NCBI RefSeq assembly: GCF_030272615.1
Contig: NC_081407.1
Span: 440,663,213-440,727,212 of the forward strand
Source of the DNA: Cryptomeria japonica
Lineage: Eukaryota > Streptophyta > Pinopsida > Cupressales > Cupressaceae
Direction: 5' to 3'
Length of the DNA: 64,000 nucleotides
Under the pieces are notes generated by a model. It saw nothing but the letters and a program-made list of their open reading frames with translations, made no database searches and was not told the origin of the DNA. The translations under genes and the position numbers were made by a program. This document shows positions 21,584 to 32,366 of the stretch, piece by piece (position 1 is the first letter of the stretch; every line of letters starts with the position of its first letter).

Positions 21584-23661
21584 AACTATTGAGAATCAAA
21601 TTCAATCAAAGAAAAGAGTAAAGAAGGTAGAAGCAATAGTAAGAAGAGGATCTAGGCAAGCAAAGGCTATCAAAGAAGATGTACTTAAACAAACTAGTAT
21701 CACTGAAGATGAGTTACAAGCACAACAGCCAAAAACTCACCTTTCACCGGTAGCAACTTCTTCAAAAAGTGACATGTCAGTTGCATTTAAAAGAGTTGTG
21801 AGGAAAAGAGAACCTTCACCGGTATCCACACCTTCACCTAGAAGAACCAGACAAAAACAATAGGTAGTAAGGCCCCCGGCTAAGAAGATAACTCCAAAGA
21901 AGAAAAAGTTAACACCAAAGAAAAAGACTCAACAAAATATTGCTCCAATTGACAAACTACTAGATGAAATAATAGAGGATGGACAGCTGAAAAACATCAA
22001 CAAATTATTCGATACATTATCAGTTGATGACAAGGAGAAAGTTGAAAATAGTGTAATTCTACACTTAGATATCTATAAGAAAATTTTGATGCAAGTTGTA
22101 GATGAAGTACCAGTAGAACTATTTAAGAGACTTGAAGCTAGAAGGCAAGCTGTTATAGAGCTTGACAAGAAAATAAAAATTAAGAAACTACTTGCTGTTT
22201 ATCCTGTTAACTCACCAAAGGAGATAGATGATATGATCTCAGAGGCTAACCGAACAATATTCTCAACTGCACACCGACATGTAGCACTTATGGTTGGTAG
22301 AGTAAATGAGGTTGCAGAGGAAACTGCTAATGCATGGGACATATTCCTTGTTGAGAAAGAAAAGAAGGAAGAGTATAGAAATCCTAAACCTATCAAAGTA
22401 TATCAGGAAGATAAGGATAAGGGTAAAGGTAAGGTTGGTGGACCTCCGAGCATAAAAATAAAAGATAACTTATCCCCACTGCCTCTGAATACTCCACTGG
22501 TAGTTACAATTGAAAGTCAACTGGCTAATGAGAGTATGGAGATACCACAAGAGGACACTAATCCAAACTCTGAGGTGTTATACACAGTTGACATTGATAC
22601 TCAGAAAGTTAACATTGTGGTAGATAAGGACACAACTGGAAAGACAAATATGGCTAGTGAGTCACTGGTAACAGATAACACAAAAGGTAAATCGACAGAT
22701 GGTAACACAGAACAACAAGCAAAGCAAAAGGCTCCATCACAAGTTCACACAGAGTCAGTACCACTGGTATCAACTGAGCAAGACAAACCTTTTCTTAAGG
22801 AAATGGAAACACAAACTGACCTACCAGAGGTCACCACAAGAAAGGATATTGCTCCCACCGATGGGATACAGAGTGTTGGCACTTCAACTGCAGGATTCAA
22901 ATCAACTAATGTAATAGAAGTTCTTTCAGACTCCTTAAAGAAAATAACAGATTGTAGCTCACAAGCATACAAGGCTATAGATGATACAATTCCAATTCTA
23001 GAGATGATAGCTCCAAAATGTAATGTAGATAATAAAGATTCTTTGAGTCAACTTGACACTTTGTCTAAGTATATTACTGAAAACACTGTGATAGTTGAAC
23101 AAATAAAAGAGGAAGCATTCAAGGAGAGATTAGAGAAGGAAAAACAAAAATTATTTGAGGAAGAAATAAAGAAGTGTACAAGGCAGTTTGACACACTTCT
23201 ACCGGAATTATGTAGCACATTAAAGGAATTCAAAACTTTGTACAAAGATACTTGTAAGACTAACTTTTTGACAGTTGATATAGACAAGAAGATCAACAAG
23301 ATACAGGAGGAAATAAATCAACTAGCTGACAATTTCATTAACTCATTTGATTCATTATCAATTTTTGAGCAGAAGATAACAAGTTTTGAGGAAGAACTAG
23401 TTAAGCTGGAAAGAGAAAAGGAAAGAATAAAAAGCAAGGCTAAGGATCTTAAATGGAGACTAAGTCCACAACTGAACTACCTCACCACCTTAAGGAAATA
23501 AATATCTAATGCCCTGATTCAAGGACAGAAAACACCAGCAGAGCAAATGCAACACCTCACCGATACAATTCAGAGGACAAAGGCTGCAATAAAAGACAGT
23601 AAAAAGTTCATTGAGAGATTGAATCTGGTTTTGGCAGATCTTTTTCAGATTGTAACCAACT
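21510..23661 (+). pseudogene. Element 3 ORF2: about 700-codon Lys-rich protein, unknown family
   Basis: One frame runs from about 21510 to 23661 with only two internal stops, a TAG at 21861 and a TAA at 23499. It is the best-preserved long frame among the non-autonomous elements. The first 150 codons are basic, with KKITPKKKKLTPKKK after the TAG. Then comes a helical domain (VVDEVPVELFKRLEARRQAV near 22095-22155), a Ser/Thr/Gln-rich low-complexity middle, and a C-terminal coiled coil (EKEKQKLFEEEIKK and similar). No enzyme motif, zinc knuckle or membrane segment is visible. The order basic, globular, low complexity, coiled coil resembles ORF2 of element 2, and I infer distant homology. Confidence 0.6.
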
Positions 23662-23869
23662 AGTTACAAGGATGAAGCTGGAAACCACACTCAATTAGCA
23701 CTTTGACAACCTTTGTCATTGATGCCAAAGGGGGAGTAGTGGTATGAAAAAAATCCAATAACTTAAGGATCATCTGCTCAGGGGGAGCACACATTTTTGG
23801 TAAGAAATTTTGGAATTCAATTTTTGGATACACTTCTAAATTTTTCTCATGAGTGTTGCCATCAATGCC

Positions 23870-23881
23870 AAAGGGGGAGAT
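23870..23881 (+). promoter_or_regulatory. Polypurine tract of element 3
   Basis: AAAGGGGGAGAT directly abuts the 3' LTR. A second copy, gatgccaaagggggag, sits 144 bases upstream at 23721-23736. Confidence 0.9.
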
Positions 23882-24687
23882 TGTTGGCAAATGCACACTC
23901 CAATGAGACATTGTAGGTGATTGAAGGTTTTGTCATTGATGGTAACCTTAAAATCCTATGACACCGGCAAGGCAATCCATCGGCACCAGCAAAGTTAGAT
24001 TCTACACCGACACACAAACCATCGACACCGGCAGTGAAAGGAAGCATATCAGCATAGAAGCCGACATGATTTTTGTTTGTAATTTATTTTGTTTATTATT
24101 GTAAAATCATTGTAAGCCGACTTGGCAAATTGTAAAATGACTCATATACATAAGAGATCATTGTAGAACAATTAAGTATGTATGGAGGAATGTAATTAGG
24201 AGAAATAAGGCAGACCTATTATGCGAATTATAGGTTAAGGGTTTATGTATGAAGTAGAGCTATAAACTGGTACTGGATCTGGCATAGTAGATGCTATTTT
24301 GAAGCAGTACAAGACATTGGATTTAAATAATCCATTTTGTAAGTCAGTGAGACTTCCCATTTTGTAATTGAGCAGTGAGCTCTAGGCACTTGGCCTTCCT
24401 GCATGTGTAGGCCCCTCTTGTAGCAGTAATATTCTCTTATTGGCTAGTAAGTGAATATTGTGGGTCACAAATCCCACCGAGGTTTTTCCCACACTGGGTT
24501 TCCTTGTTAAATTACTATGTTATGGTGTGTTTTTCATGTGGTTGTTGTTATTTGTGTTTATTTCATTATTTCTTGTTTACCAGTATACAGTATTAATATG
24601 CTTTACATGTTTTAAGTCAAGAAAATATTATAACTGGTCAGATACTTATTCACCCCCCCCCTCTCAATATCTGTGGGAATCCTAACA
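23882..24687 (+). repeat. 3' LTR of element 3
   Basis: 806 bp, longer than the 5' LTR mainly through about 13 extra T-rich bases near 24070. It ends CTAACA and is followed by tattg. Its C tract has 9 bases instead of 12. Confidence 0.93.
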
Positions 24688-24692
24688 TATTG

Positions 24693-26271
24693 CATATATG
24701 AAAAGAGAAGTTTGGATGGAATAAAGTCTACTCAAAGAATGAGATACATGCATTGCATTCAAGGTTTTCATTTAAAAGAAGAGTTAGCTAAATGAAATAA
24801 ATAAATGTAGGTTGAGGTTTAATGAAATGATAGTCTAAAAGACCATGTCATAATATACACATCAGATGAAGTAAAATTGGTAAATTGCATGTATAGTATA
24901 GGAAAATTTGAAAATTATATCATCATGCCTTTACTTGGTTTGGTAAGATAAAAGTCTTAGAAATGTGAAGGAGATGTGTGGTCTTGATGAAATGTACTGT
25001 TTGATTGAATGGATAGATTAAAGAAAGATGTATCTCCTTACCCTATTGAATTTCAAAGAAAGTGCTTTCTCAATGAGATCTAGTAGGAAAGATTGAAATG
25101 AATTGAATGAAGTTGTACACTATTCCTTAATGACAATATTTCTTAAATGCTAAAAAAATATTTAGTTTACGAATAATAAAAGCTAAGGATTGATGGAAAT
25201 GGGTTTAATGAAAGTATGTATTTGAATCGAATATATAGCAGACACAGGTAATGGTCACAAGTGATAATAATGGGAGTAATCAAAGTTTGATATTTTGTTT
25301 GAGATAAAGAAATTGGATTTATTTATTATAAGTAATTTTCTTGTGTAGATATATGATTGATTAAATTGTTTAATAATATCATGTAGGACATTGTAATCAT
25401 ATGTATGCTACTAGTTGTGCATTGAGAGAAATGGTGTATGCTATAGTATATCACCAATATATTATTTGAGGTTTTGAAAACTAATCTTATTGTAATTTGG
25501 ATAGTGAAATCATTTCATAGATAGGATATCTTGAAATAATAGTCATGATTTGAGTGTATTTATAGTGTGAATATAAGACACTTTATCTCTTCCTAGCATA
25601 TGTATTTCTTCTTAAAGGATAATTGTCTAGAATTTTGTAAAAGATTGCATTGCATTAAAAAATTATAAATGGAATATGGATTTATGATTTTAATATGTCT
25701 GGTGTGCACTCTCTAACACATTCAAGGCATTGTATCCTCAGGTGTGGTGCATTGGTTACTCCCTTTGGTGTGACTGATATTGGTCACCTCACGATATGGA
25801 CTTGGATGAGTTGGCTATGTTGCCTTGAGTTATTTGTGATTTGTGTGAATAATTATTGGAGTTAATTTGATTTTTGAATTTCTTTATTCTTTTCTCATCT
25901 ATTTTGTTCTTTATGGTGGTGCTTGTCACACTTTAATTCCTATTGATTTTGTCGGCAATCTTTTCTGATTTAAAGTCGAATTTGATGATCTTTCCTTTCT
26001 GAGCTTCTCTTTTGTTGTTATAGTGATCATTATATAGTTGAGTATCATGGGCCCTCATTTTGTGTTGATTGTAGTCTCTATCATGTTTATTTCAAACCTC
26101 TAATAGTTTGTGCAAGGTAGGACACCACAGAGAAGTGCACTAAACTTAATGAACAATTAGATAATGTTGATAGTAGTTGAGTAAATAAAATATGTATGAA
26201 GTAAAATGTATTGGTAACTTCTTAGACCTTATGAAAAGTTAGATAGATATGCATTCAAATTTGAGGAATTT
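24693..26271. other. Non-coding DNA
   Basis: AT-rich, no plausible coding frame. It is the sequence that adjoined 20543 before element 3 inserted. Confidence 0.45.
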
Positions 26272-26797
26272 GTAACTGTAGCGTCGTAAATTGTACGCAC
26301 TTGCTAGGGTGGTACAATTTCACACCTAGTTTAGCACCCGCCTTGGCGCATTTTGTATTTTGCATTGCATTTCCCCTTTAGCACTTAATTATTCAAATTA
26401 ATTAGGTCTAAGGTTCTATTTCATCATCTCCCACATCATAAAGTTGGGCCCTTTCATTAAAGTGTGCCCCTTTCATTTTATTCTTCCAATACATCATTTA
26501 ATCAAAAACCCTAATTAGGTCCTATTTTGAACTTGGGGGCTTGGTTTCGGGGGTCAAAACATCTCGAAATCACCTGTAACTTCGGGATTCTCTCTAAAAT
26601 CATCATATCTGACAGTCCTGAAAATTTGGTGAAAAGTTGTCAGGACCATGGCGCCCGGAGTGCAACATGGTCCCAGACATTTTTCCCAAAATTTTAGGAG
26701 CGCGATCCAATCATAAAATAAAGCTTAACCCCAAGAAATTGGCGGGAGATTCAATCTCTAAGTCGACCTAAAGTTGAAATTATGACCTAGGGTTTCC

Positions 26798-26805
26798 TAT
26801 ATAAG
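26798..26805 (+). promoter_or_regulatory. TATA box of the solo LTR
   Basis: TATATAAG in the context gtttcctatataagagctct, about 520 bases into the LTR. Transcription would start roughly 30 bases downstream. Confidence 0.65.
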
Positions 26806-27410
26806 AGCTCTCTTTCTTCATTTGAAAGGATCCGATTTTTGTTTTCAGGACCTCATATGCAGCGAAAGAGCAGATCTTTGAAGACTTCAACAACATTCAA
26901 CATCCTTCTATTAAGAATTTATCAATTTCATTCATCCATTTAGGGCTTTGAAGACATTGAAGAACAATAGGAGATTACCGACTGAAGATTGGCTTGTACT
27001 CCTCCCTTGAGGGTTGGGTATGATTTCATGTTGTTTTCATGTCTTTGCATAAGCTTCAATATATCCTTTATTCATGCTTTAGATCACTTTTCATCTTGAT
27101 TTAGAGCATTTACATTATCATTTACAAGCAATTAGGGTTTAATTTCTAGGTTGCTCTAGTTTGCTTTCTTGCATTTAAGGACCTTGCACACACACTAGGT
27201 CTACACACACAATACATTTTACAATACAACTTGGCTATTCGTGGAGGTGGAAATCACCGAAGCGGGGGTTTGACTAAGGCAAAACCCTATATAGCTACCC
27301 ATACCCTTTTCAGATATAAGTGCAGGTTTCGGGACTCGGACGACGTCGCAGGTTGCAGATCCGGGAGAAGCAGACTGAGACCGACCTTCCCACCAAATTT
27401 CAGAGTAAAA

Positions 27411-27512
27411 GACCAGGACAGGGGCGTGGGGTGCCCTGGTCCTGCCAGGACAGGGGCGTTGGGCGCCCTGGTCCCTGGGACAGGGGCGCTGGGCGCCCTG
27501 GTCCTCCTGACA
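27411..27512 (+). repeat. GC-rich palindromic tandem repeats in the solo LTR
   Basis: Three adjacent units of about 31 bp share GGACAGGGGCG and GCCCTGGTCC, which are near inverted repeats of each other. Each unit can therefore fold as a hairpin. A diverged unit follows at 27588-27618, and a related GGACCATGGCGCCC word lies at 26643. Confidence 0.85.
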
Positions 27513-28324
27513 AACAACATTTTCAGCATTTTTGACAGCTTTCCAGGTTGCAAAACAGCAGTTTCCGGAGCAGTTTCAGGGGCAGAATCAGGACAGTGGC
27601 GCCCGCGCCCCCGTCCCGAACATTTTCAGTCAGATTTTAACTCCGGGTATGCATTTGCATTCTTGTCTTGTCCTTGTGTTTACAGCTTTCCATTGTTTAA
27701 GTTCAATTCTGCAATCTTGTTATTAGTTCATACTTGCACTTTGGGGTTAGGAATTGAACTTGCATCATTTTATCTTTCAATTACAACAAAGGAATAGAAA
27801 CCCTAATAGGTAGCCTGTGGCTCTCTCTTTCACAAAAAGAAGTAGCCAATTGTGTGATACCTCTAGGCTCTTTCGTATTCCACAAGTGTGTGGTTGAAAG
27901 TGAGATTAGGGCATGTTTGCCTAGTGTCACTTTTTCTCCCACACAGTAATATATGAAATAGATAAATGCAAAAAGGAACTATTGATTTCATATCTTCACT
28001 GAGTACTTATGTATATATATCATGCATAATTAATAGATTAGAGTTCCTTTGAATGATTTGATTAGATGAATGATGTGTTGAATGTTTGTATTAGAGTAGC
28101 GTAGTAGATACTAAGAAGTTTGAATACCATAAATCTTGTTTTCACTTGAGATTATAGGATATACATTTCTAGTAATTGTGAGATTCTTTTGATTTTATTC
28201 GGTCTTGAAAGAAGCTATTTAAAATTTCCTCACGTAGGTGTATGACATGTGGCTTCTTTATAATATAAGAATGTGCGTATGAGTAAGATATTGTGTAAAA
28301 TTTATATTTGTCTTCTTAATTGCA

Positions 28325-28425
28325 TGTAATGCCTGCCAAAATACCCTAGAGAAAATAAAACAAACTAACATATTAATGGAGATTTTTTTTTTGTAACATC
28401 TAATGCAACACATTGTGTGGGGGTG
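28325..28425 (-). repeat. Inverted relative of the LTR end at 19480-19580
   Basis: The minus strand reads ...ctctagggtattttggca then ggcattaca, matching 19539-19580 with few changes. Weaker similarity extends about 50 bases further upstream. Confidence 0.65.
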
Positions 28426-28479
28426 TCCAAATCTAAGGACCTCCATTTTTCAATTGAAATGGGTCGAAGCTGAGAACGT

Positions 28480-29182
28480 TAGTTTAAACTATTGAGTTTG
28501 AATCGTTACCTTTCATCTGTTTCTTGTGCAAAAAGGCAGGCCACTGGACAAATAAATGCCCTCAGAATACTAAGAAAGATTCCAACAAAGGATCTATTGT
28601 CTAGAAACCCAAACTTGTGTATACAAAATCTTTGAACAAGAAGGAAGATATTGTGCACTAGGAAGGGCCTGATGGGAGTCAAGAAAAAAATAAGGAAAAT
28701 AATGTTCAACCAAGCTAGAATAGTGAAGTGAAAGAAACAAATCAAGAGGAAGACAATAAAAAGAGAATCCATGAAGATCAAAACCGTGAGGTTAAGGATA
28801 TGGATTAGGAGATTATTCCTAAGGAGGCCCCTACTTAGGATGAAGAAGAGATAGCTAAGGGGAATGTGGTGGCTATAAATGAAGGAGAAAAGGAACTGGT
28901 AGATGAACTGGAGGATGGATAACTTTCACTGTCAAACTATTGTTGATTCAAGGATATGGAAGAATGTACCTTCAAAGACCAGTAATCTTCTCTGACTCTT
29001 GGGTCATCATTCAGTAATCTTGGGTTCAATGATTTGAAGAATATCCTTGAGGATGAATCCTCTTCACAACACTCTATCCATGCCTTCCCTAACTTGGACC
29101 AGAATGTTATTATTCTGGACACCTTGCAGTCCCCAAAGGCTGATGATTCAACAGGTTTGGAGGAAATTGAATTTGACGAATA
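28480..29182 (+). pseudogene. LINE ORF1, C-terminal part with zinc knuckle
   Basis: Translation near 28515-28560 gives CFLCKKAGHWTNKC, a complete CX2CX4HX4C knuckle, as at the C-terminus of plant LINE ORF1 RNA-binding proteins. Downstream text is highly charged (Lys, Glu, Asp, Asn) with several stops. The RNA-binding domain expected upstream is not visible, so the ORF is truncated or too diverged. Confidence 0.6.
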
Positions 29183-29395
29183 AATGAGCTATACTAAGGT
29201 AGTGTCAAAGAAAAAGAAGTCACAATAGAAACCTAGAGTTACTACTCGCAATAGATTGAAGATGGACTGTGGGCCACCTCAAAGCGCATGGAGAAAATCT
29301 AACATGTGGTAAAGAGAGCAAGAGTGCATGCGAAACATAGCAGATGGGTCACAAAAAATGATCCATGAAAGTCTATTTAATTCTCATGGTGAGAA

Positions 29396-30515
29396 ATGAA
29401 GATCATTTCTTGGAATATTAAAGGTCTTAACAATAGTCATAAACATGACATAATCTATAATATTGCTAGGGATCATAGACCGGACATTTTACTTATTCAA
29501 GAAACTAAAATGTCGAAAGAAAAAGTGGAGAAAATTAAGATTTCTAAATTTTGTGAATCTCAAGGGAGCAGTTCTGATGGGGCCTCTAGGGGGTTGTTAC
29601 TCTTTGGGATACTCAATTCATTCAAGGCACTCCTATTTGTCATGATGGTAACCATGCGGCTACTCTACTTAAACATTCAAGGGATGGGTTCCCGTGGGTC
29701 CTATCCAATGTGTATTCTCCCAATAATAAAGTCTGTAGGAGGAAATTTGGGATAAATCTCTCTTCCTTTTGGAGCTGTTATCCCAACATTCCTTGGTTGG
29801 TTATTGGGGATTTTAATACCCCTCTTATGGAATTTGAGAAATTTGGGGGATCTCAGATACAAAATGATAGCAAAAATGACTTAGGTGACTTCATCAATGG
29901 CCAAAGTCTCATTGATTTGGACTTATCCGAAGTTTCCTTCACTTGGTCTAATCATCATGTTGGAGCTGAGCTGATTCAAGTTAGACTTGATTGGGCCTTG
30001 ATTTTAGTTGAGTGGATCCAACATCATGTTTGTTCTATGAATTCCATGGTTATAATCAGATAAGAACAATTTCCTATATGTTTGATGGCTGAGCCTAAGA
30101 ATGGCCCGCAAAGGAGCTTTCCTTTTAGATTTGAGAAAATGTGGCTTTCCCACCCAAACCTTTTTAATAGCATGAAATATTGGTGGCATATTCAAGTGGA
30201 TGGCTCTACTATGTTCTGGGTAGCTAAAAAGTTAAGGCATGTTAAGGAGAAGGTTAAAAAGTGGAATAGAGAAATCTTTGGGGACATCTTCATTCAGAAA
30301 TATGCTCTTCGGGAGGAGTTGATCTTGATCTAGGATAAAGTCCAAAAAGAAGGTTATGTGAATGATAATTTTGCTAAGGAAAGTGAGGTTTTGTCCAAAT
30401 ATCACAAAATTATAGCCCGGGAAGAGACATTTTGGAGGCAGAGACCTAGATCCTTATATGGCTTAAGGATGGTGATAAAAACACTAGTTTCTTTCACATC
30501 TCTACCCCTAAACAT
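29396..30515 (+). pseudogene. LINE ORF2 endonuclease domain
   Basis: It opens MKIISWNIKGLNN, the family start with the catalytic Asn. LLIQETK supplies the catalytic Glu, VIGDFNTPL the Asp/Asn pair, and FTWSNHH follows. The domain nicks target DNA to prime reverse transcription. There is a frameshift near 29605, a stop at 30061 and another at 30331. The linker ends in DGDKNTSFFH-like text near 30470-30500. The Copia element interrupts the frame at 30521 and the coding sense resumes at 38115. Confidence 0.85.
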
Positions 30516-30520
30516 AGGGC
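30516..30520. repeat. Target-site duplication of the Copia element, left copy
   Basis: agggc, identical to 38110-38114 on the other side. Confidence 0.93.
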
Positions 30521-32022
30521 TATTAATTAGATGAGAGAGGGGGTGGGGGTGAATCAGATAAACCTACAATTTAGAATATTCTTCAGATTCAACCTTGATA
30601 GAACTTACTTGATATGCAACTATGACAGTAAATCATTCAAACTCATAAACTGATAAACTTGAAACATCAAAACACATTTAACACCAGATTTAACGTGGAA
30701 ACCCAAATAGGGAAAAACCACTACAAGATTTTGGACCCACTAAAAATATACTCTTCTAGAGTATGCTCGATTAAAAGCCAATCATGTTAAAGATTACATA
30801 AACACATTGCTAGATGTGACTCGGTCAAGGGATTTCCCTCAGATCTATCAGAATCTTGCATTTTGTTAGAAGTGACCTTGTCAAAGGATTTCAAACACTC
30901 ATTCAGAATGTTACCTTGCTAGAGGATTTACAAATAAGTTTGTTAGGTCCACTCAGTTAAGATATTTCCTGTCACTTATAAAAATAAATAACAGTAATAA
31001 AATATATCTGCAACTTCACATCTGAAATGTTAAAGCAGACTCTATGTGCTCAAAATAATCTTGTCATAAGACTTATCTTCCTCCTTGCTGGGCTCTTCAA
31101 TCTATTCTTCAATCCGATCTTCAATCTTCTGTACTCAATAATCACCTGTGCAGTATCATTGCTCTTCTATTTTCCCGCATACATTGTTTATCAACTATTC
31201 CTTATTTATAAGCAATTCCTAACCGCTTAATCTCCTTAATCACATTTCCCATGATTAATCTTAGCAATCAGATCTTCAAACTTGACTAGGTTCATTGAAT
31301 CCTTTGAACTGGAAAACGTTTTATCTTACCCTGAAACTTGTATTCCTTCCTTGGTACTTGTACTCAGTTATGACCGTTCAATTTGTGCTATAGATCTAAC
31401 TCTTGAATTTTCATTACCGTTGATCCTTAACAAACTTCTTGCACGACATTCCAATCTTCTATAGATCTCTAGCTCATTGGCATCCTTCATTTAATAATAT
31501 ATTTATTCATCCAATGCATTCTGTTACTACTCAGTTGATACTTGATAAATACTGAACTTTACTCGGTAACTTCTTTCTTCTTTAACCGACATCGATAACC
31601 TTGGTGTTTACCGACTAGCTCCTTGCTCAGTAAAATAGAACAATATCAAACCTTTACTCATTCTGTTGCATGAAATTGTTTCTCCTTCTTATTCAGTCTT
31701 TGAATACACATATATAGGATATCAAAACAATAAAAATAACATAATCTCATCACTGTCTAACTCGGTAATAGTTGCCCATTAAATAACTTATTACTCCCCT
31801 TCATTTTCACATTCTTTCTGTGTCACTTACCGACATCTTTATACTCATCAAAACATACTCTTTAAGATATGGCAACATCATACTGAATCAGAAAATCAAT
31901 TTCTTGACATCAATGACAAAATAATATCATTAAGGTAGTAATCAACCTTTATCAATTATATCATCAATCTCCATCAACCTTCTCAATATCCTCATACCAA
32001 TAAACTTATTGTAATGCCAACA
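30521..32022 (-). repeat. 3' LTR of the Copia element
   Basis: 1,502 bp. On the minus strand it starts TGTTGGCATTACAATAAG. Its last dinucleotide is TA instead of CA, a C-to-T change. A TATA-like TATAAATA is at 31203-31210 on the minus strand. Confidence 0.95.
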
Positions 32023-32035
32023 ATCTCCCCCTTTG
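32023..32035 (-). promoter_or_regulatory. Polypurine tract of the Copia element
   Basis: The minus strand reads CAAAGGGGGAGAT directly before the LTR. Two further GGGGGAGAA tracts lie upstream near 32105 and 32127. Confidence 0.9.
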
Positions 32036-32366
32036 GCATTGATGGCAATACCAACTTGATTTATTCCAATTGATTAGAACTACTGTTAATCTTCTCCTAT
32101 TATCTTCTCCCCCTGTCATTATTCTTCTCCCCCTTTGACAACAATGCCAAAAGTAAAACAGATCCATGATTACTTCCCCTATGAAGTAATTTCCTTGATT
32201 GTTAAAACATATACAAATGTATCATCTCAGTCTCAGTTGGGGCATCTTGTCTTCATTCACTATTCCCTGCACAAGTTTAGGCAACCTCCTAAAGTGTGTA
32301 AATCAACATCAACTCATAAATAGTTATTCTTTAGAGTCATAGAATTGATGCTTTCACCGAACTCTG

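Larger units (their letters stand above)
20549..24687 (+). mobile_element. Element 3: non-autonomous Sirevirus-like LTR retroelement
   Basis: LTRs at 20549-21341 and 23882-24687 begin TGTTGG and end CTAACA. They are bounded by the identical duplication tattg at 20544-20548 and 24688-24692. A perfect initiator-Met primer site and a polypurine tract sit at the expected inner edges. The 2.5-kb interior has a short coiled-coil start and a 700-codon Lys-rich ORF but no polymerase. Its architecture parallels element 2 with the zinc-knuckle part missing. Confidence 0.94.
26277..27955 (+). mobile_element. Solo LTR, probably Gypsy type
   Basis: It starts TGTAGCGTCGTAAATTGTAC and ends CTCCCACACA, giving TG...CA termini. 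The 5-bp flanks are gtaac (26272-26276) and gtaat (27956-27960), a 4 of 5 match. No primer site, internal region or second LTR adjoins, so this looks like the product of recombination between two LTRs. A strong TATA box and GC-rich repeats are inside. The 188-codon open frame at 27231-27797 lies wholly within it and is not a gene. Confidence 0.75.

Noticed and set aside
27231-27797. 188-codon plus-strand open frame
   Set aside because: It lies wholly within the solo LTR and is kept open by GC-rich tandem repeats. Composition is not protein-like.
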